NCBI GenBank assembly: GCA_013360825.1
Contig: JABWAY010000038.1
Span: 1-18,490, forward strand
Source of the DNA: Candidatus Brocadiia bacterium
GTDB lineage: Bacteria > Planctomycetota > MHYJ01 > WSZJ01
Length of the DNA: 18,490 bases
Reading direction: 5' to 3'
Each line of letters begins with the position of its first letter. Position 1 is the stretch's first letter. This document shows positions 16,809 to 18,490 of the stretch, in pieces. Position numbers and translations under genes: made by a program. Under the pieces are notes generated by a model, which saw nothing but the letters and a program-made list of their open reading frames with translations, was not told the DNA's origin and did not search any database.

Positions 16809-16837
16809 TTCACGCCGCCCCCCTCTCCCGATACACT
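16809..16837 (+). promoter_or_regulatory. Promoter of rpsP
   Basis: TTCACG (16809-16814), a 17-base C-rich spacer and TACACT (16832-16837). The upstream part (CTTCACGCCGCCCCC) is nearly identical to that of the ffh promoter. The leader is about 26 nt with AGGAG (16854-16858), 11 nt before the ATG. Confidence 0.65.
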
Positions 16838-16869
16838 CCCCGACCCAAATTCTAGGAGCCATACGACCC

Positions 16870-17208
16870 ATGTCGGTCCGCATCCGCCTCTCCCGTTTCG
16901 GCCGCAAGAACCGCCCGCATTACCGCATCGCCGTGTTCGATTCCGAGACCCGCCGCGACGGCCGGTACCTCGAGCTGCTGGGCCACTACGACCCGCTGAT
17001 CACGGATCCGAAGACGAAGGTGAAGCTGAACACCGAGCGCCTCACGGCCTGGGTGAACAAGGGGGCGCTGGCGACCCCCGCCGTGGCGCAGCTTCTGAAG
17101 CACTGCCGGATCGCGGTGCCGAAGGCGCCGAAGACGGCCGCGCCGAAGGCGAAGGAGCCGAAGCCCGCGAAGAAGCCCGCTGCCGCGAAGGCGGCTCCGA
17201 AGAAGTAG
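16870..17208 (+). CDS. rpsP: 30S ribosomal protein S16 with Lys/Ala-rich tail
   Basis: Residues 1-80 are canonical S16: MSVRIRLSRFGRKNRPHYRI, the ETRRDGRYLELLGHYDP block, and LNTERLTAWVNKGALATPAVAQLL. The remaining 30 or so residues are a low-complexity tail of Ala, Lys and Pro (KAPKTAAPKAKEPKPAKKPA), somewhat longer than in many bacteria. The protein binds 16S rRNA early in 30S assembly. It follows ffh and has its own promoter. The next frame starts two bases after the TAG; in most genomes that position holds rimM or a KH-domain gene, but here it is an mtnA-like start. Confidence 0.97.
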   Translation: MSVRIRLSRFGRKNRPHYRIAVFDSETRRDGRYLELLGHYDPLITDPKTKVKLNTERLTAWVNKGALATPAVAQLLKHCRIAVPKAPKTAAPKAKEPKPAKKPAAAKAAPKK

Positions 17209-17210
17209 GC

Positions 17211-17849
17211 ATGCCCCGGGGCCAGCACCCGACGCCCCTCCGGTGGATGGGCGGGCCGGACGGCAGGCTCCAGCTTCTCGACCAGACGGAGCTTCCGGGA
17301 CGGGTGGTCCGGCTCGACTGCCGGCACCCGCGGGAGGTGCGGGCGGCGATCCGGAGACTGGCGGTGCGCGGAGCGCCGCTGATCGGCATCGCGGCGGCCA
17401 CGCTGCTGCGCGTCGGCTTCGCCCTGGCCGAACGGGGCTTGGTGCGAGCGGGCACCGATGTGACCGGGTTCGGGCTGTTGGGGCATCTGGCGTCGCTTTG
17501 CCGGGCCAGTGGTGTCGGCGCCGCCATCCGCGGGAGCGCCTTGCCTGTGCTGGGGAGGGAAATCCTGGAGTTAATCGCCCGGGACTGCTATCCCGGGGGC
17601 AGCCGGCAGAACATGAAAACGGCGGATTCATACACCGATTGGGGACGCGCAACTCCCGCCCTGAAGGCCTTGCTGTGTGACGCGCAAACGAGCGGAGGAT
17701 TGTTGCTGTGTGTTCCGCCAAGGCAGCTGGCGCCGGTCCTCAAGGTACTCCGGCAGCACCGGACCGCGTGCGCCCGGGTTGTGGGAACGCTCCATCGTGA
17801 AACGGACCCTCTCATTCGCGTGATCGGGGAAACCAAAGCGTCGCGCTGA
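17211..17849 (+). CDS. Chimeric frame: mtnA N-terminus joined to selD C-terminus
   Basis: One open frame of 212 codons carries parts of two unrelated enzymes. Codons 1-63 (to base 17399) are the N-terminus of methylthioribose-1-phosphate isomerase: LRWMGGPDGRLQLLDQTELP, LDCRHPREVRAAIRRLAVRG and GAPLIGIAAA are strong MtnA signatures. After that MtnA should continue with a Tyr-Gly helix, but the sequence becomes TLLRVGFALAERGLVRAG and from codon 82 is SelD (TDVTGFGLLGH). The MtnA part lacks the catalytic Cys/Asp region and most of the fold. The ATG is two bases after the rpsP stop, so it looks like a real operon start. The join lies between 17400 and 17453. The product as read is not expected to be active as either enzyme. 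An assembly misjoin is the simplest explanation. Confidence 0.75.
   Translation: MPRGQHPTPLRWMGGPDGRLQLLDQTELPGRVVRLDCRHPREVRAAIRRLAVRGAPLIGIAAATLLRVGFALAERGLVRAGTDVTGFGLLGHLASLCRASGVGAAIRGSALPVLGREILELIARDCYPGGSRQNMKTADSYTDWGRATPALKALLCDAQTSGGLLLCVPPRQLAPVLKVLRQHRTACARVVGTLHRETDPLIRVIGETKASR
17454..17849 (+). pseudogene. selD: selD 3' part: C-terminal 130 residues of selenide, water dikinase
   Basis: SelD makes selenophosphate from selenide and ATP, the selenium donor for Sec-tRNA synthesis. The fragment shows TDVTGFGLLGHL, CYPGGSRQNM, CDAQTSGGLLLCVPP and the terminal Arg/Val-rich strand, which match the SelD C-terminal domain in order. The N-terminal ~220 residues, with the Cys/Sec and Lys active-site pair, the Gly-rich loop and the metal-binding aspartates, are absent; the frame is fused to mtnA instead. 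Codon use changes here (TTG and TTA Leu codons, more A/T) compared with everything to the left. Its TGA is one base before the selA ATG, the usual selD-selA order. Confidence 0.82.
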
Positions 17850-17850
17850 G

Positions 17851-18490
17851 ATGGAGACCTCCCCCCTGCGCGCCATCCCCGCGGTGGAGAAAGTGCTGCA
17901 AGCGCTGGGCGCGACGCGCTTGCCTCGGCGCGTGGTTACGGCGGTGGTCCGGGAGGAGTTGGCCGCGCTGCGTCGGGAGCTGGAGGTGCCTGAGTTCAGC
18001 GAGGTGATGAGGCGGATCCAGGAGAAGCTGCGGGCGTTGCGGCAATCGCGCCTGCAACCCGTCATCAACGCCACCGGAGTGCTGATCCACACGAACCTGG
18101 GACGGGCGCCTTTGGGGGAAAAGGTCGTGGAGGAGCTCTCACGCGTCGCCGCGCAGTATACGAATCTGGAGTACGACCTGACCGGGGGGGCCCGGGGCAC
18201 TCGCGCGGCTTACCTGGAGAGGCAGTTGGCTCTCCTTTGCTCGGCCCCGGCCGCGACCGTGGTCAACAATTGCGCCGCGGCCCTGCTTCTGGCCCTGCGT
18301 TATTTTACCCGGACTCGCCGCCAGGTGATCATTTCCAGAGGCGAGTTGGTGCAGATCGGAGGCGGTTTCCGCATTCCCGAGATCCTGGAAGCCAGCGGAG
18401 CGGAGTTGCGCGAGATCGGCACCACCAACAAAACGGCCCTGCGCGATTACGCGCGAGCGGTCGGTCCGCAGACCGCGCTGATTCTTAAAA
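17851..18490 (+). CDS. selA: L-seryl-tRNA(Sec) selenium transferase, N-terminal part
   Basis: SelA is a PLP enzyme that turns Ser-tRNA(Sec) into Sec-tRNA(Sec) using selenophosphate. The 213 visible codons start at ATG 17851, one base after the selD stop, and run off the window. The N-terminal tRNA-binding segment (PLRAIPAVEKVLQAL) is followed by the diagnostic INATGVLIHTNLGRAPLG, YTNLEYDLTGGARGTR, VNNCAAALLLAL, ISRGELVQIGGGFRIPEI and REIGTTNKT. The PLP lysine lies beyond the right edge. Leu is often coded by TTG here, unlike genes left of about 17430. A selB gene would be expected next but is outside the window. Confidence 0.95.
   Translation, partial: METSPLRAIPAVEKVLQALGATRLPRRVVTAVVREELAALRRELEVPEFSEVMRRIQEKLRALRQSRLQPVINATGVLIHTNLGRAPLGEKVVEELSRVAAQYTNLEYDLTGGARGTRAAYLERQLALLCSAPAATVVNNCAAALLLALRYFTRTRRQVIISRGELVQIGGGFRIPEILEASGAELREIGTTNKTALRDYARAVGPQTALILK

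Overview
This window comes from a very GC-rich, gene-dense bacterial chromosome (or metagenome contig) with Leu codons almost all CTC/CTG, gaps between genes usually under 120 bp, and sigma70-type promoters. The gene order ffh-rpsP and rpmE-prfA-prmC-murA, the single-chain glycine dehydrogenase, and exported thioredoxin-fold and BNR proteins suggest a planctomycete-like or other deep-branching free-living lineage. The phylum cannot be fixed from the sequence alone.

Layout: a partial unknown gene on the minus strand (1-236); gcvP (407-3328); an exported thioredoxin-fold protein interrupted by an in-frame UGA (3435-4235) and closed by a good terminator; dinB on the minus strand (4281-5498), divergent from an exported HExxH metallopeptidase (5551-6735); a Rieske mononuclear-iron oxygenase and a macro-domain protein (6770-8411); a convergent minus-strand pair, a BNR beta-propeller overlapping a MoaD-ArsC fusion (10259-8416); a DUF486 membrane protein (10371-10730); a minus-strand PDZ-thioredoxin protein with a second in-frame UGA (11511-10735); rpmE with a long charged tail and a terminator; the prfA-prmC-murA operon; ffh; rpsP; and a selenium locus (selD 3' part and selA start) at the right end.

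The most interesting content is a selenocysteine system. Two different thioredoxin-fold genes, on opposite strands, are each split by an in-frame UGA exactly at the redox motif (U-x-x-C in one, C-U-P-T in the other). Each has a clean stem-loop whose apical loop starts 22-23 nt after the UGA with G in the first loop position, as expected for bacterial SECIS elements. The thioredoxin cis-proline region lies in frame beyond the UGA in both. UGA is an ordinary stop in several neighbours (dinB, ffh, the oxygenase, the macro gene, DUF486), so the code is not globally reassigned. The Sec-biosynthesis genes selD and selA lie in the same window.

A caution: the selD reading frame is a chimera. Its first ~63 codons are the N-terminus of mtnA, directly after rpsP, joined in frame to the last ~130 codons of selD. 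Codon usage shifts at the join. It is either an assembly misjoin or a real rearrangement, and the selD/selA part may not belong to the organism that owns the two selenoprotein genes.

A second recurring theme is transcription: several genes have a -10-like hexamer ending 6-8 nt before the start codon and no Shine-Dalgarno sequence (dinB, the metallopeptidase, the oxygenase, the PDZ-thioredoxin gene, ffh), which predicts leaderless mRNAs.
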